Source: CAZIKB01 sp964539665 (GTDB taxonomy: Bacteria; Zhuqueibacterota; Zhuqueibacteria; Oceanimicrobiales; Oceanimicrobiaceae). From it: 8,763 bases of DNA. Within the stretch, counting starts at the first letter, position 1; every line of letters starts with the position of its first letter. Below the pieces are notes generated by a model that saw only the letters and a program-made list of their open reading frames with translations, was not told the DNA's origin and searched no databases. Made by a program: the position numbers and the translations under genes. The stretch spans positions 1 to 8,763 of the forward strand of contig CAZIKB010000193.1 of assembly GCA_964539665.1 (NCBI GenBank), given 5' to 3'. Of this stretch, positions 1-6,977 are shown piece by piece.

Positions 1-42
1 ACATAATTCAATATGTTCTGAAAAATTAAATAGGTGTGAAAT

Positions 43-1263
43 ATGAATATAGTAAAAAAGGTAATTAGCCTAAATTATCTGATGTTATTGTTTGGATTAT
101 TTGTGATTGGATTAATGATGAATGGATGTGCGCAAACTATACCAGGACGCACATTTGAACAGCGAACTATCAGCTTATATGTGTCTGGTACTGAACTCTA
201 TAATAAGGGTAATAATATTCAGGCCATATATCTTCAAAAACAGGCTATTTATTTTAATCCTGAATTTGCGGAAGCCTACTATATGTTAGGATTAACATAT
301 ATAAAAACTAAAGATTTCAATGATGCGATTGAGATGTTAAAGAAAGCTAAGGATCTTGAGCCTATAACAGAAAAACCTGGTTACGATGAAGCGGACATCA
401 ATTTTAATATCGGTTTAGCAAATATTGGCTTAGAGGATTATAAAGTTGCATCAGAGAATTTGGAGGAGGCTGTGATGTTACGCTCTGACTATTCTGAAGC
501 TCACTTCAATTTAGGATATATTTCGGAAAAAGTGGGCAAGAAAAAAGATGCTTATAATCATTTTAGAAATGCTATTGAGGCAGATTCCAGTATGGATAAA
601 GCATCTGTAGCCCTGGGAATTTTATATCGAGATGATAATGATTTAGAAAATGCCCGGACGCATTTTGAAGAAGCTATCGAAATTAATAAAGAGAATAAAA
701 TTGCATATAACGAACTGGGTAATTTATTTCGAAAGATGAAAAAATATGAAAATGCTGCAAGATTCTTTCGACGAGCTATTCAAATTGATAACAAGTATAT
801 TGAGGCTCATTTAAACCTTGGCTTTGTATATGTTGATATGAATTCATTAGAAAAGGCTCATACATCTTTTACAAAAGTCATAAAATTAGATTCAACCCTG
901 TCAGATGGATACTTCCATTTAGCTCAAGTAAATTTTCTGTTGATTGATACAACTGCTTCGTTGAATAATTATGAAAAAGTAATAATGCTGGCTCCTGAAA
1001 GACCAATAGTCAATTACCAGATTGGTCAGATATTAGAAATGCAAGGGCAAACTTCGAAAGCTATTGATGCCTATAGAAAAGAAATATTGATTAATCCTGG
1101 TCATGCTTTCAGTCATTTAAATGTGGCGGTATTATTACATAAAATTAAAAAGATCGATGAAGCATTAGAGGAATATCAAACATTTGTGGGCTTAGTGCCA
1201 GAAGACGATGAAAGGGCAATAAAAGTGAGAAAAATATTGAAACAATTGGAAGGTCTAAATTAA
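43..1263 (+). CDS. TPR-repeat lipoprotein
   Basis: Encodes a 406-residue protein with a lipoprotein signal peptide: basic start (Lys5, Lys6), hydrophobic core at about 13-26, then MNGC with Cys29 as the probable lipidated residue. The lipobox is imperfect (Met-Asn at -3/-2) but Gly at -1 and Cys fit. From about residue 44 to 395 the chain is about ten consecutive 34-residue TPR units with the usual A/G-Y-x-x-L-G and A-x-x-x-F/Y-x-x-A-I pattern, often ending in a P-x-x/N-x-x turn. TPR arrays are protein-binding scaffolds, so this is probably an envelope assembly or docking factor anchored in a membrane and facing the periplasm; the partner cannot be told from sequence. The ATG at 43 is chosen because AGGTG lies 7 bases upstream (31-35). 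Only 42 bases precede it, so an upstream operon partner may lie outside the window. It converges on the next gene across a bidirectional terminator. The TPR lipoprotein call is secure; the specific role is unknown. Confidence 0.9.
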   Translation: MNIVKKVISLNYLMLLFGLFVIGLMMNGCAQTIPGRTFEQRTISLYVSGTELYNKGNNIQAIYLQKQAIYFNPEFAEAYYMLGLTYIKTKDFNDAIEMLKKAKDLEPITEKPGYDEADINFNIGLANIGLEDYKVASENLEEAVMLRSDYSEAHFNLGYISEKVGKKKDAYNHFRNAIEADSSMDKASVALGILYRDDNDLENARTHFEEAIEINKENKIAYNELGNLFRKMKKYENAARFFRRAIQIDNKYIEAHLNLGFVYVDMNSLEKAHTSFTKVIKLDSTLSDGYFHLAQVNFLLIDTTASLNNYEKVIMLAPERPIVNYQIGQILEMQGQTSKAIDAYRKEILINPGHAFSHLNVAVLLHKIKKIDEALEEYQTFVGLVPEDDERAIKVRKILKQLEGLN

Positions 1264-1295
1264 ATTGGTGATTAATCAAAATCAATATTAATGCA

Positions 1296-1337
1296 GCTAC
1301 AAAAACAGGCGTGATCGTTCGCACCTGTTTTTGTAGC
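1296..1337. terminator. bidirectional intrinsic terminator between convergent genes
   Basis: A perfect 14-bp inverted repeat (1296-1309 pairs with 1324-1337) surrounds a 14-base loop. The core is CAGG/CCTG flanked by A5 on the left arm and T5 on the right arm. It therefore works as an A-tract, hairpin and U-tract terminator on either strand. It lies 33 bases after the stop of the TPR lipoprotein gene and 10 bases after the stop of the leftward gene, exactly where a shared terminator is expected. The loop bases 1312-1318 (TGATCGT) are also complementary to 1338-1344 just outside the stem. Confidence 0.85.
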
Positions 1338-1346
1338 ACGATCAGG

Positions 1347-1916
1347 CTATTTTAAAATTCCGCCATCGCCTGGTGGACAGTTTCCACCGCCACCGCCTGT
1401 AACACTTTTCCCTCTTCCTCGATTGCCAGAAATTATATTTTTATTTAGATCGGCAATTAGCGATGTTATGTCAGGTGCATTACTTTGAATGGGAGAAAAC
1501 ACATCCAGCGTATCAGCAGATACTGTTTGCATTGTAAAATTGAAGGACTCTTTTAGTTGGCTGAGTGTAGTAAGTGCAGCCATTATGATTTTGTCTCTAT
1601 TTGCAGCACCGCTTTTAGCGCCGGAACTTTCAACATCTGTTGATATTTGAGATAAGCTGTTTGTAGGATTTGAGCTATATACGACTCTTTGACGGTCACT
1701 TTCATTTTCAATGAATAAATCAAGTTCAATTATATTTTCATCTGATTCCGGCGTTATAAGATATTTAGTGGTGAACATCGATGCCATAGCTAAGGTGATA
1801 AATATGTGCAATGAGATAGAAAGCCCAAGAGCATAACGCCTGTTAAGGCCTTGCCTGAATTGAGTGTAAATATGAGTCCGAATGAGTTGAACCGTTTTTT
1901 TGTATATTGAATTCAT
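1347..1916 (-). CDS. TonB-like single-pass membrane protein with glycine-rich tail, unknown function
   Basis: A 189-residue protein. Residues 1-28 are basic and cytoplasmic-looking, 29-49 form one membrane segment containing a His (LSISLHIFITLAMA), and the rest would be periplasmic. A short hydrophobic helix with an embedded His after a basic stretch, followed by an N-I-I-E-L-D-L strand, recalls the N-terminus of TonB and related energy transducers. However, the roughly 80-residue TonB C-terminal domain is missing. Instead the chain is Ser/Asn-rich and ends in a Gly-rich tail (five Gly at 174-178, Cys180, then PPGDGG). The start is supported by AAGGAG 5 bases upstream (1922-1927). It lies 206 bp downstream of the EndoQ-UvrD gene on the same strand. 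I do not recognise the family; TonB kinship is an inference from the anchor only. It may be a shortened transducer or an unrelated anchored protein. Confidence 0.7.
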   Translation of the reverse strand: MNSIYKKTVQLIRTHIYTQFRQGLNRRYALGLSISLHIFITLAMASMFTTKYLITPESDENIIELDLFIENESDRQRVVYSSNPTNSLSQISTDVESSGAKSGAANRDKIIMAALTTLSQLKESFNFTMQTVSADTLDVFSPIQSNAPDITSLIADLNKNIISGNRGRGKSVTGGGGGNCPPGDGGILK

Positions 1917-2014
1917 GACTACTCCTTAGAATTTGCATTGTCCAAAATTATTGATGTAGTTAGTAGTTATTCCCGCGGCATCATTACAATAAAGTCTAAA
2001 ACTGAGCAATGGTT

Positions 2015-2042
2015 ATTTTAAATAATTTACAAGTAAAAACAA
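2015..2042 (-). promoter_or_regulatory. possible promoter of the TonB-like gene
   Basis: On the minus strand TTGTTT (2042-2037) and TAAAAT (2020-2015) are separated by 16 bases, about 100 bases before the start codon at 1916. The -10 matches the consensus at five of six positions; the -35 is weak. In a region this AT-rich such a match can be chance. No convincing terminator is seen in 1917-2122, so read-through from the helicase gene is equally possible. Confidence 0.3.
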
Positions 2043-2122
2043 AATGTATTCCAGAAAAATATAATCTAAAGAAAAAGTAGTATTGGAAATATTTCTATCC
2101 GATTCTTGTTCAGGAAAGCCTA

Positions 2123-5100
2123 TTATGAAAACAAGTTTGTCTGCGAGTTATTTTTTAATACTTTTCTTTTTTCCCTGAATTGCATCTTATTAAAATGTTT
2201 CAAATTATTCTCTATATCATTAAGAAATCGAGAGGATGGATTGTGGATTTTTCGACCAAAAAGATAGCGCGATTTTGAATTGATTATAATCAGTTTATGT
2301 TTTGCCCGCGTCATTCCAACATAAAACAACCTGCGCTCCTCCTCCAGGTCAAAATGCTTATCGTTTCTTCTATAAGGAATCAGATATTCTTCACAACCCA
2401 CAATAAAAACAACCGGAAATTCTAATCCTTTGGCAGCATGCAAAGTCATTAAGGTTACCCGATCCGAGTTTTGTTCGTAGGCATCAGTTTCTCCACGTAG
2501 CAATGTTGATTCTAAAAATTCAACTAATCGGTTATTAAAGGACTTAGATTTTAAAATGAGTTGTCTAATTAACTTTTTTCTTGAAACATCCTCTGTAAAA
2601 AAGTTTTCAGAATAAAAGTTTGAAATCACCAGGTCTATTATCTCTTCAACTGTTTTATGTTTACATAGGCTCAAAATTAGTTTAAGATTATTGATAAAGT
2701 CACTGACAAATTTCATTTGCTTAATACCAAAATCAGATAGACTCCCTGCATCTAATAGCGCTTCCCATAAAGACAATTCGTGCGATTGGGCATATGAAGT
2801 AATTTTTCTTTTAGACGACAGGCTGAGTCCAGTTTGGCTACTGCTTAAAATATTTTGCAAATGATAGTCAGATTCGGGATTGTATAAAAACCACAAATAA
2901 GAAAGAAGTTCCTTAATGAGCTTGCGTTCATAAAAAGGAGTTTCTCCAATTGTCTGAAAGGGAATTCCTGACCTCCGGAAGGCCTTTTCTAAATTTAGAC
3001 TTTGTGCATTCAGCCTGTACAGGACAGCAATATCTCCAAAAGAAATCTCAGCGTTTTTATCCTCTATGCCCACACGTCCGGAATCCAGAGAAAAATAACT
3101 GGTGCCGCCCATCATTTTTTCAATTTGATGTACAACATATTCAGCTTCTGCCCGGTCGGTTGGAGAGTGAAATATTTCCAATTTGGTTTGACTGATAATG
3201 TCTGACCACGTTTTTGTACTATTTTGTTGCTGGCTTTTAGAAATTATCTGAGAAGAGGCATCTAATATTATTTGTGCTGAACGATAATTCCTGCTGAGGT
3301 GGACTGTCTTTGCTTGTGGAAAATCTTCTTTGAATTTTAGAAAAAATGCTCTATCTGCTCCGCGAAAACCATAAATAGCCTGATCTGGATCGCCAATAAC
3401 ACAGAGGTTTGACTCAGGTGAAACTAATTGCAGCAGTAATTTATACTGTGCATAGTTTAAATCTTGATATTCGTCTACAAAAATCCACTGAAACCGATTT
3501 TGATATTTTTTCAAAATCTCTGGAAATTGTTCAAATAATTGTATTGATAAAAATATCAAGTCATCAAAATCCACAAGTTTATTTTTCAGGAGTTCATTCT
3601 GGTAGTTTTTAAATATTCTTGAAAATTCTGGTTGATGTTTAATTTCATTTTTGAGCTGACATAGTTCTGGCGAGAGAGTTTGATTTTTGACTTGTGAAAT
3701 AAGCTCATGAATTTGTTTAAGTTCATTCTCCGGCATTGAGGGGTGCATTGCTTTTAATATTGTCATCTGGTCTTTTTTAGTGCAAATGCAAAAGCGAGAG
3801 TTGAGACCTAATTGTTGCCCATCTTCTCTTAATATCATGGCTCCTAAAGCGTGAAACGTTCTGAGTGTTATTTTATTCACGATTTGTGGATCTAACAAAA
3901 TATTTAGCCGATCAACCATTTCCTGGGCAGCTTTATTTGTAAAAGTGAGCGCTAACTGCTTCTCTGGTGGTTCGTGTTCTTCTTGAATCAAATAGGCGAT
4001 TCGATGGGCCAGGGTTCGCGTTTTGCCTGTGCCCGGGCCAGCCACAATAATCAGGGAGTGTGAAGTACATTTCACTGCTTCTCTTTGCTCTCGATTTAAA
4101 TTCTTTAGTATTGTACTCTGCTCGAAATCAAGCTCAATTTCTTTGATTGAAGACTTCTCTAAATCTAATCTCATCGATTCAGGTTCTGTGTCTGGTGCTT
4201 TGTTATTATTTGTCTTGGAAGATTTTTGTTTACCGTGTTGTATCGGTTCTGATAGCTCGGATACTTTCATCGTGTGGTTTAATTCTGCCTTAAATGAATC
4301 CTTTTTAACCGACTGCTCAAACATAGCTAACTGTGAGGATAGTTTGCTCCTCTCTTTCTCATCAAATACTCGAATCGTTCCAAATTCTCCGTCATATCCT
4401 GCAGCGATTTCAATTTTACCAGCACGCATTTTTCGGATGGCCTCTGCCAACATTGTACCGCCTGATTTTTCCAGTTCTTCTAAAGGAACATCCAGAAGAA
4501 TTTCCAGTTCAGGTCCTAATTTAGATAATAAAAAGTTATAACTTTCCTTAACACGTTTTGTATTCACACCGACATTATGAATCTCTGCCAAAATTTCTGG
4601 CAGCGGGATGAGGCTCTTGAATGGATGACGATTTGGCGGCATGCCATCAAATTCACGATCTGCCAGAATTTCCACACGATGCATGACCCCTACTGTAACA
4701 GGTTTTCCACATTCAGTACAAATCATGTTATTTTTTATTGTGGACTTTGGATTCCATCTGATACCGCATTTTCGATGGCCATCAAAATGATACTTACCTT
4801 CTTCTGGAAAAAATTCAAAGGTTCCCCAAAATGCATTTTGATCCCCTGTTTTTAAAGCATGAAATATGGCGGGATAGGACAGGTCCGTGTTGAATAAATT
4901 AGCCTCTCTGGCTAATTTTTGTGGAGAATGGGCGTCAGAATTAGAGACTAACGTGTATTTATCCAAAGCGGAGAGCCGCCAGTTCATTGGTGGGTCTGAA
5001 GAAAGTCCTGTTTCCAGAGCAAAAATATGCGGCGATAAATCATCAAAACATTCTTCTACTGAATCGAAACCAGACATGGAGCCCAACAGAGAAAACCAGG

Positions 5101-5602
5101 GCGTCCAGATGTGTGCTGGAATCAGGTAGGCTTGTGGATCCGTATCTAATAATATTTCTAAAAGGTTGCGAGAATCCAATCCTAAAATTGGCCGCCCATC
5201 CGAATGAATATTGCCGATTTTGTCCAAAGTTGCCTGCAGTTTTTCAACGGCTTCAAACGAAGGTAAAAATGCCAGGTTGTGGATTTTTCGAACTTTGTCA
5301 TTCTTTTTATAGATATTACTAATTTCCCCGGCAAGCATGAAACGCACCGGTCTCTGGCATGCTTTAAAAACTTCCCTTTTGACCGCTTTCGAAAATTCTT
5401 CTTTTAAACGAAAAAGTCCTTCCTCCGCGGGCTCCAACTTATTTTTCATTTCTTCCAGCCAGCCAGGGTGCGCGATATCGCCGGTGCCAACTACATGCAC
5501 ACCTTTGAGCTGTGCCCACCTGCTGAGAGATTCAAAATTGAGAGCTTTGCTGGTAGCGCGGGAAAAATGCGAGTGAATGTGAATATCGGCAACAATTTTC
5601 AT
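2123..5602 (-). CDS. EndoQ-like PHP endonuclease fused to UvrD/PcrA-type SF1A helicase
   Basis: 1159 residues, two enzymes in one chain. Residues 1-430 look like endonuclease Q, which in characterised members nicks DNA 5' of deaminated bases. PHP metal ligands are visible at His8/His10 (DIHIH), Asp42/His45, Glu93, His164 and Asp223/His225, followed by a zinc finger (Cys279, Cys295, Cys298, possibly His276) and the TVGV-HRVEILADR stretch. A hydrophilic linker covers about 430-495. Residues 496-1130 form a full UvrD-family helicase: Q motif Gln505, Walker A GPGTGKT 522-528, TFTNKAA 553-559, DEYQD 710-714, GDPDQAIYGFRGA 737-749, LSRNYRS 769-775, TLHAAKGLEF 1053-1062 and VGMTRAK 1095-1101. QLAMF (424-428) and QTNLF (1154-1158) resemble beta-clamp-binding motifs. 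The start has AAGGA 7 bases upstream and a strong promoter. All catalytic motifs are intact. Role in repair of deaminated DNA is inferred; UvrD alone would normally be about 650-750 residues. Confidence 0.93.
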   Translation of the reverse strand: MKIVADIHIHSHFSRATSKALNFESLSRWAQLKGVHVVGTGDIAHPGWLEEMKNKLEPAEEGLFRLKEEFSKAVKREVFKACQRPVRFMLAGEISNIYKKNDKVRKIHNLAFLPSFEAVEKLQATLDKIGNIHSDGRPILGLDSRNLLEILLDTDPQAYLIPAHIWTPWFSLLGSMSGFDSVEECFDDLSPHIFALETGLSSDPPMNWRLSALDKYTLVSNSDAHSPQKLAREANLFNTDLSYPAIFHALKTGDQNAFWGTFEFFPEEGKYHFDGHRKCGIRWNPKSTIKNNMICTECGKPVTVGVMHRVEILADREFDGMPPNRHPFKSLIPLPEILAEIHNVGVNTKRVKESYNFLLSKLGPELEILLDVPLEELEKSGGTMLAEAIRKMRAGKIEIAAGYDGEFGTIRVFDEKERSKLSSQLAMFEQSVKKDSFKAELNHTMKVSELSEPIQHGKQKSSKTNNNKAPDTEPESMRLDLEKSSIKEIELDFEQSTILKNLNREQREAVKCTSHSLIIVAGPGTGKTRTLAHRIAYLIQEEHEPPEKQLALTFTNKAAQEMVDRLNILLDPQIVNKITLRTFHALGAMILREDGQQLGLNSRFCICTKKDQMTILKAMHPSMPENELKQIHELISQVKNQTLSPELCQLKNEIKHQPEFSRIFKNYQNELLKNKLVDFDDLIFLSIQLFEQFPEILKKYQNRFQWIFVDEYQDLNYAQYKLLLQLVSPESNLCVIGDPDQAIYGFRGADRAFFLKFKEDFPQAKTVHLSRNYRSAQIILDASSQIISKSQQQNSTKTWSDIISQTKLEIFHSPTDRAEAEYVVHQIEKMMGGTSYFSLDSGRVGIEDKNAEISFGDIAVLYRLNAQSLNLEKAFRRSGIPFQTIGETPFYERKLIKELLSYLWFLYNPESDYHLQNILSSSQTGLSLSSKRKITSYAQSHELSLWEALLDAGSLSDFGIKQMKFVSDFINNLKLILSLCKHKTVEEIIDLVISNFYSENFFTEDVSRKKLIRQLILKSKSFNNRLVEFLESTLLRGETDAYEQNSDRVTLMTLHAAKGLEFPVVFIVGCEEYLIPYRRNDKHFDLEEERRLFYVGMTRAKHKLIIINSKSRYLFGRKIHNPSSRFLNDIENNLKHFNKMQFREKRKVLKNNSQTNLFS

Positions 5603-5631
5603 GAATTCTTCCTTCCGTATTTGGTCTGACT

Positions 5632-5660
5632 AATGTAATACAAATCATGAAAATTGTCAA
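5632..5660 (-). promoter_or_regulatory. sigma70-type promoter of the EndoQ-UvrD gene
   Basis: On the minus strand a perfect TTGACA (5660-5655) is followed after exactly 17 bases by TACATT (5637-5632; four of six). Transcription would begin near 5625, giving a short leader of about 22 bases that contains the AAGGA ribosome-binding site at 5614-5610. This gives the fusion gene its own promoter although the gene upstream reads in the same direction. Confidence 0.65.
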
Positions 5661-5683
5661 CAAATTGTAACTAATTCGTCAAG
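5651..5683. repeat. three 11-bp iterons overlapping the -35 box, possible operator
   Basis: AAATTGTCAAC (5651-5661), AAATTGTAACT (5662-5672) and AATTCGTCAAG (5673-5683) lie head to tail without a gap. The first two share eight of eleven bases; the third agrees with the first at eight. The 11-bp period is close to one helical turn, so a regulator could bind all three on one face, and the first copy overlaps the -35 box. No regulator is identified, and AT-rich chance similarity remains possible. Confidence 0.3.
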
Positions 5684-5753
5684 GGAGGTACAATCGGTGG
5701 AGCTGAAATGGAGCTATCGTCGTTTCATTTACTCATTCGCTTGCTGATAAAAA

Positions 5754-6569
5754 TTAGTACCATACTCGCAAGCCGATTCTGAAACCATCTAATAAATCGT
5801 TTGATTTATTTTTGAGAATACGTAAGCCGCCTAATATCTCGAATCTTCCCAGGGCAATACCAGCGCTGGACTCTACCGTATAAAGCGGACTATTACTCAC
5901 ATAAGCAACAGCCAATTCGGTTTCAATGATTAGCGGTCTTTTGGGGAAAAGCTGCAAGTCGATCGCCAATTCTGGTCCTCCATGCGAGCGATTTCGATAA
6001 ATACCCCGAAATCCACCCTCGAGGTTCACTATTAATTGAGGTGTGCGATAAAGCGCATAACCATAGCGTATGCCAAGAAATGTGATGTGATCTTTTGAGC
6101 GATTACCAAATTCATTATCAAATCTGTCTTCTTCATAAACCGAAAGATCAAATGACAATTTGCTGCTGCCAACGAATTGGGTTTCCCATTTTAACAAATA
6201 ACTTCTTAAATTACTTTTAAGATGGTGGTAACTAAATTCTGTATTGAAAAAGTAGCTTCGATAATCATCTGCACTTGCCATGAAACCATGGCCATCAGCA
6301 TACGGAAAGGAAGGATAAGGGCCAAACTCTGTGCCTGGTGTGCCTCCCCAGAGTCGAAAGACATCGCCAATATTATCCAAAAATGCATACAAAAAGAATT
6401 CAGCTAAGCCATCATCGTCTGAATCGTCATCTGAATCATCTTCTCCGAAATCATCGGCAAAATCCTCAACATCGCCTTTTTCCTGGGCAAAAACTGAATT
6501 TGGTGGGAACTGAAAAAATAGTAATCCAATGGTAAGGAGAACAAGTAATAAAATATTATTGGTTTTCAT
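5754..6569 (-). CDS. putative outer-membrane beta-barrel protein with acidic N-terminal segment
   Basis: A 271-residue protein with a clear Sec signal peptide: MKTNN, a Leu/Ile-rich core, and a VFA-Q cleavage site after residue 28. The mature protein starts with a very acidic stretch (about 30-54, containing two DDD runs spaced by Ser). After about residue 100 come alternating hydrophobic/polar stretches typical of beta strands. The chain ends in RVWY, a terminal aromatic residue as used by the Bam machinery to recognise barrel proteins. About ten strands could fit, but this was judged by eye. The function is unknown; a small barrel or porin-like protein is the best guess. The start is the ATG before the signal peptide, with a modest AGG site at 6579-6581 (minus-strand TAGGTTGG). 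It sits 151 bp upstream of the EndoQ-UvrD gene, which has its own promoter, so a functional link is not implied. No clear terminator follows it. Confidence 0.75.
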   Translation of the reverse strand: MKTNNILLLVLLTIGLLFFQFPPNSVFAQEKGDVEDFADDFGEDDSDDDSDDDGLAEFFLYAFLDNIGDVFRLWGGTPGTEFGPYPSFPYADGHGFMASADDYRSYFFNTEFSYHHLKSNLRSYLLKWETQFVGSSKLSFDLSVYEEDRFDNEFGNRSKDHITFLGIRYGYALYRTPQLIVNLEGGFRGIYRNRSHGGPELAIDLQLFPKRPLIIETELAVAYVSNSPLYTVESSAGIALGRFEILGGLRILKNKSNDLLDGFRIGLRVWY

Positions 6570-6977
6570 TTTACCAACCTATTTGTAAAGATTTGGTTAT
6601 GTTTTTTTCTGAATGCCGCCATGTTAATAAATCGTTGACGTTACACTTTTTTGTGAACGATCTTTTCATTTTTTAAGATTGTCAAAAGAATACTAAAATA
6701 CATCTACAAAGCTCATGCCAAATTTTGCTAATTTTATTAATACTATGGTTGACAACTTAGCTTTGAAAATTGTGATAATTGGAATAGATTATTCAAGATT
6801 GAGGAAGTTTTAGTAAATAAATTAACAGACCATGCTAACGAAGTAAGCACATTAGAATATTGGAGTTCTGGAGTACTTGGGAGAAAGGCTGCGAATTCAA
6901 CACTTCAATGCCATTTCACTTCTTGGGACAATGCTTGAATGACAAGCAACTGGATTTCCTAAATTGCTCAAGTTAGA
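6570..6977. other. 408-bp intergenic region without a convincing gene
   Basis: Lies between the secreted TPR gene and the beta-barrel gene, both leftward. An imperfect inverted repeat ATCGTT...AACGAT (6631-6636/6656-6661) with inner CAC/GTG arms around T6 lies about 60-90 bases before the barrel gene start. A minus-strand TTGACA (6685-6680) lacks a good -10. On the plus strand, TTGACA (6749-6754) and an extended TGTGATAAT (6771-6779) are 19 bases apart, pointing into DNA with no intact gene. A plus-strand frame from 6753 to 6941 is open for about 63 codons but has no ATG. At 6858-6881 three 8-bp units (TATTGGAG, TTCTGGAG, TACTTGGG) look like a worn tandem repeat. This may be relic DNA. Confidence 0.4.
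6858..6881. repeat. degenerate 8-bp tandem repeat (about three units)
   Basis: Three consecutive octamers, TATTGGAG, TTCTGGAG and TACTTGGG, share the pattern T-x-(C/T)-T-G-G-(A/G)-G approximately. TATTGGAG-type octamer repeats occur in intergenic DNA of various bacteria, from general knowledge. Three imperfect units could also be chance. Confidence 0.3.

Noticed and set aside
1145..1339. 64-codon minus-strand frame opposite the end of the TPR lipoprotein gene
   Set aside because: It overlaps the coding end and the terminator hairpin and has no ribosome-binding site; shadow frame.
2086..2095. GAAATATTTC palindrome downstream of the fusion gene as a terminator
   Set aside because: No loop, A/T only apart from the ends, and no T-run in the right place; not a credible hairpin.
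4023..4541. 172-codon plus-strand frame antisense to the fusion gene
   Set aside because: It lies opposite the linker and Walker A region of a fully motif-supported protein; Ser/Phe-rich composition is typical of an antisense shadow.
5698..5730. TGGAGCT direct repeats and short AAATG/CATTT stem downstream of the barrel gene
   Set aside because: Stem of only 4-5 bp without a T-run; not enough for a terminator or a real repeat element.
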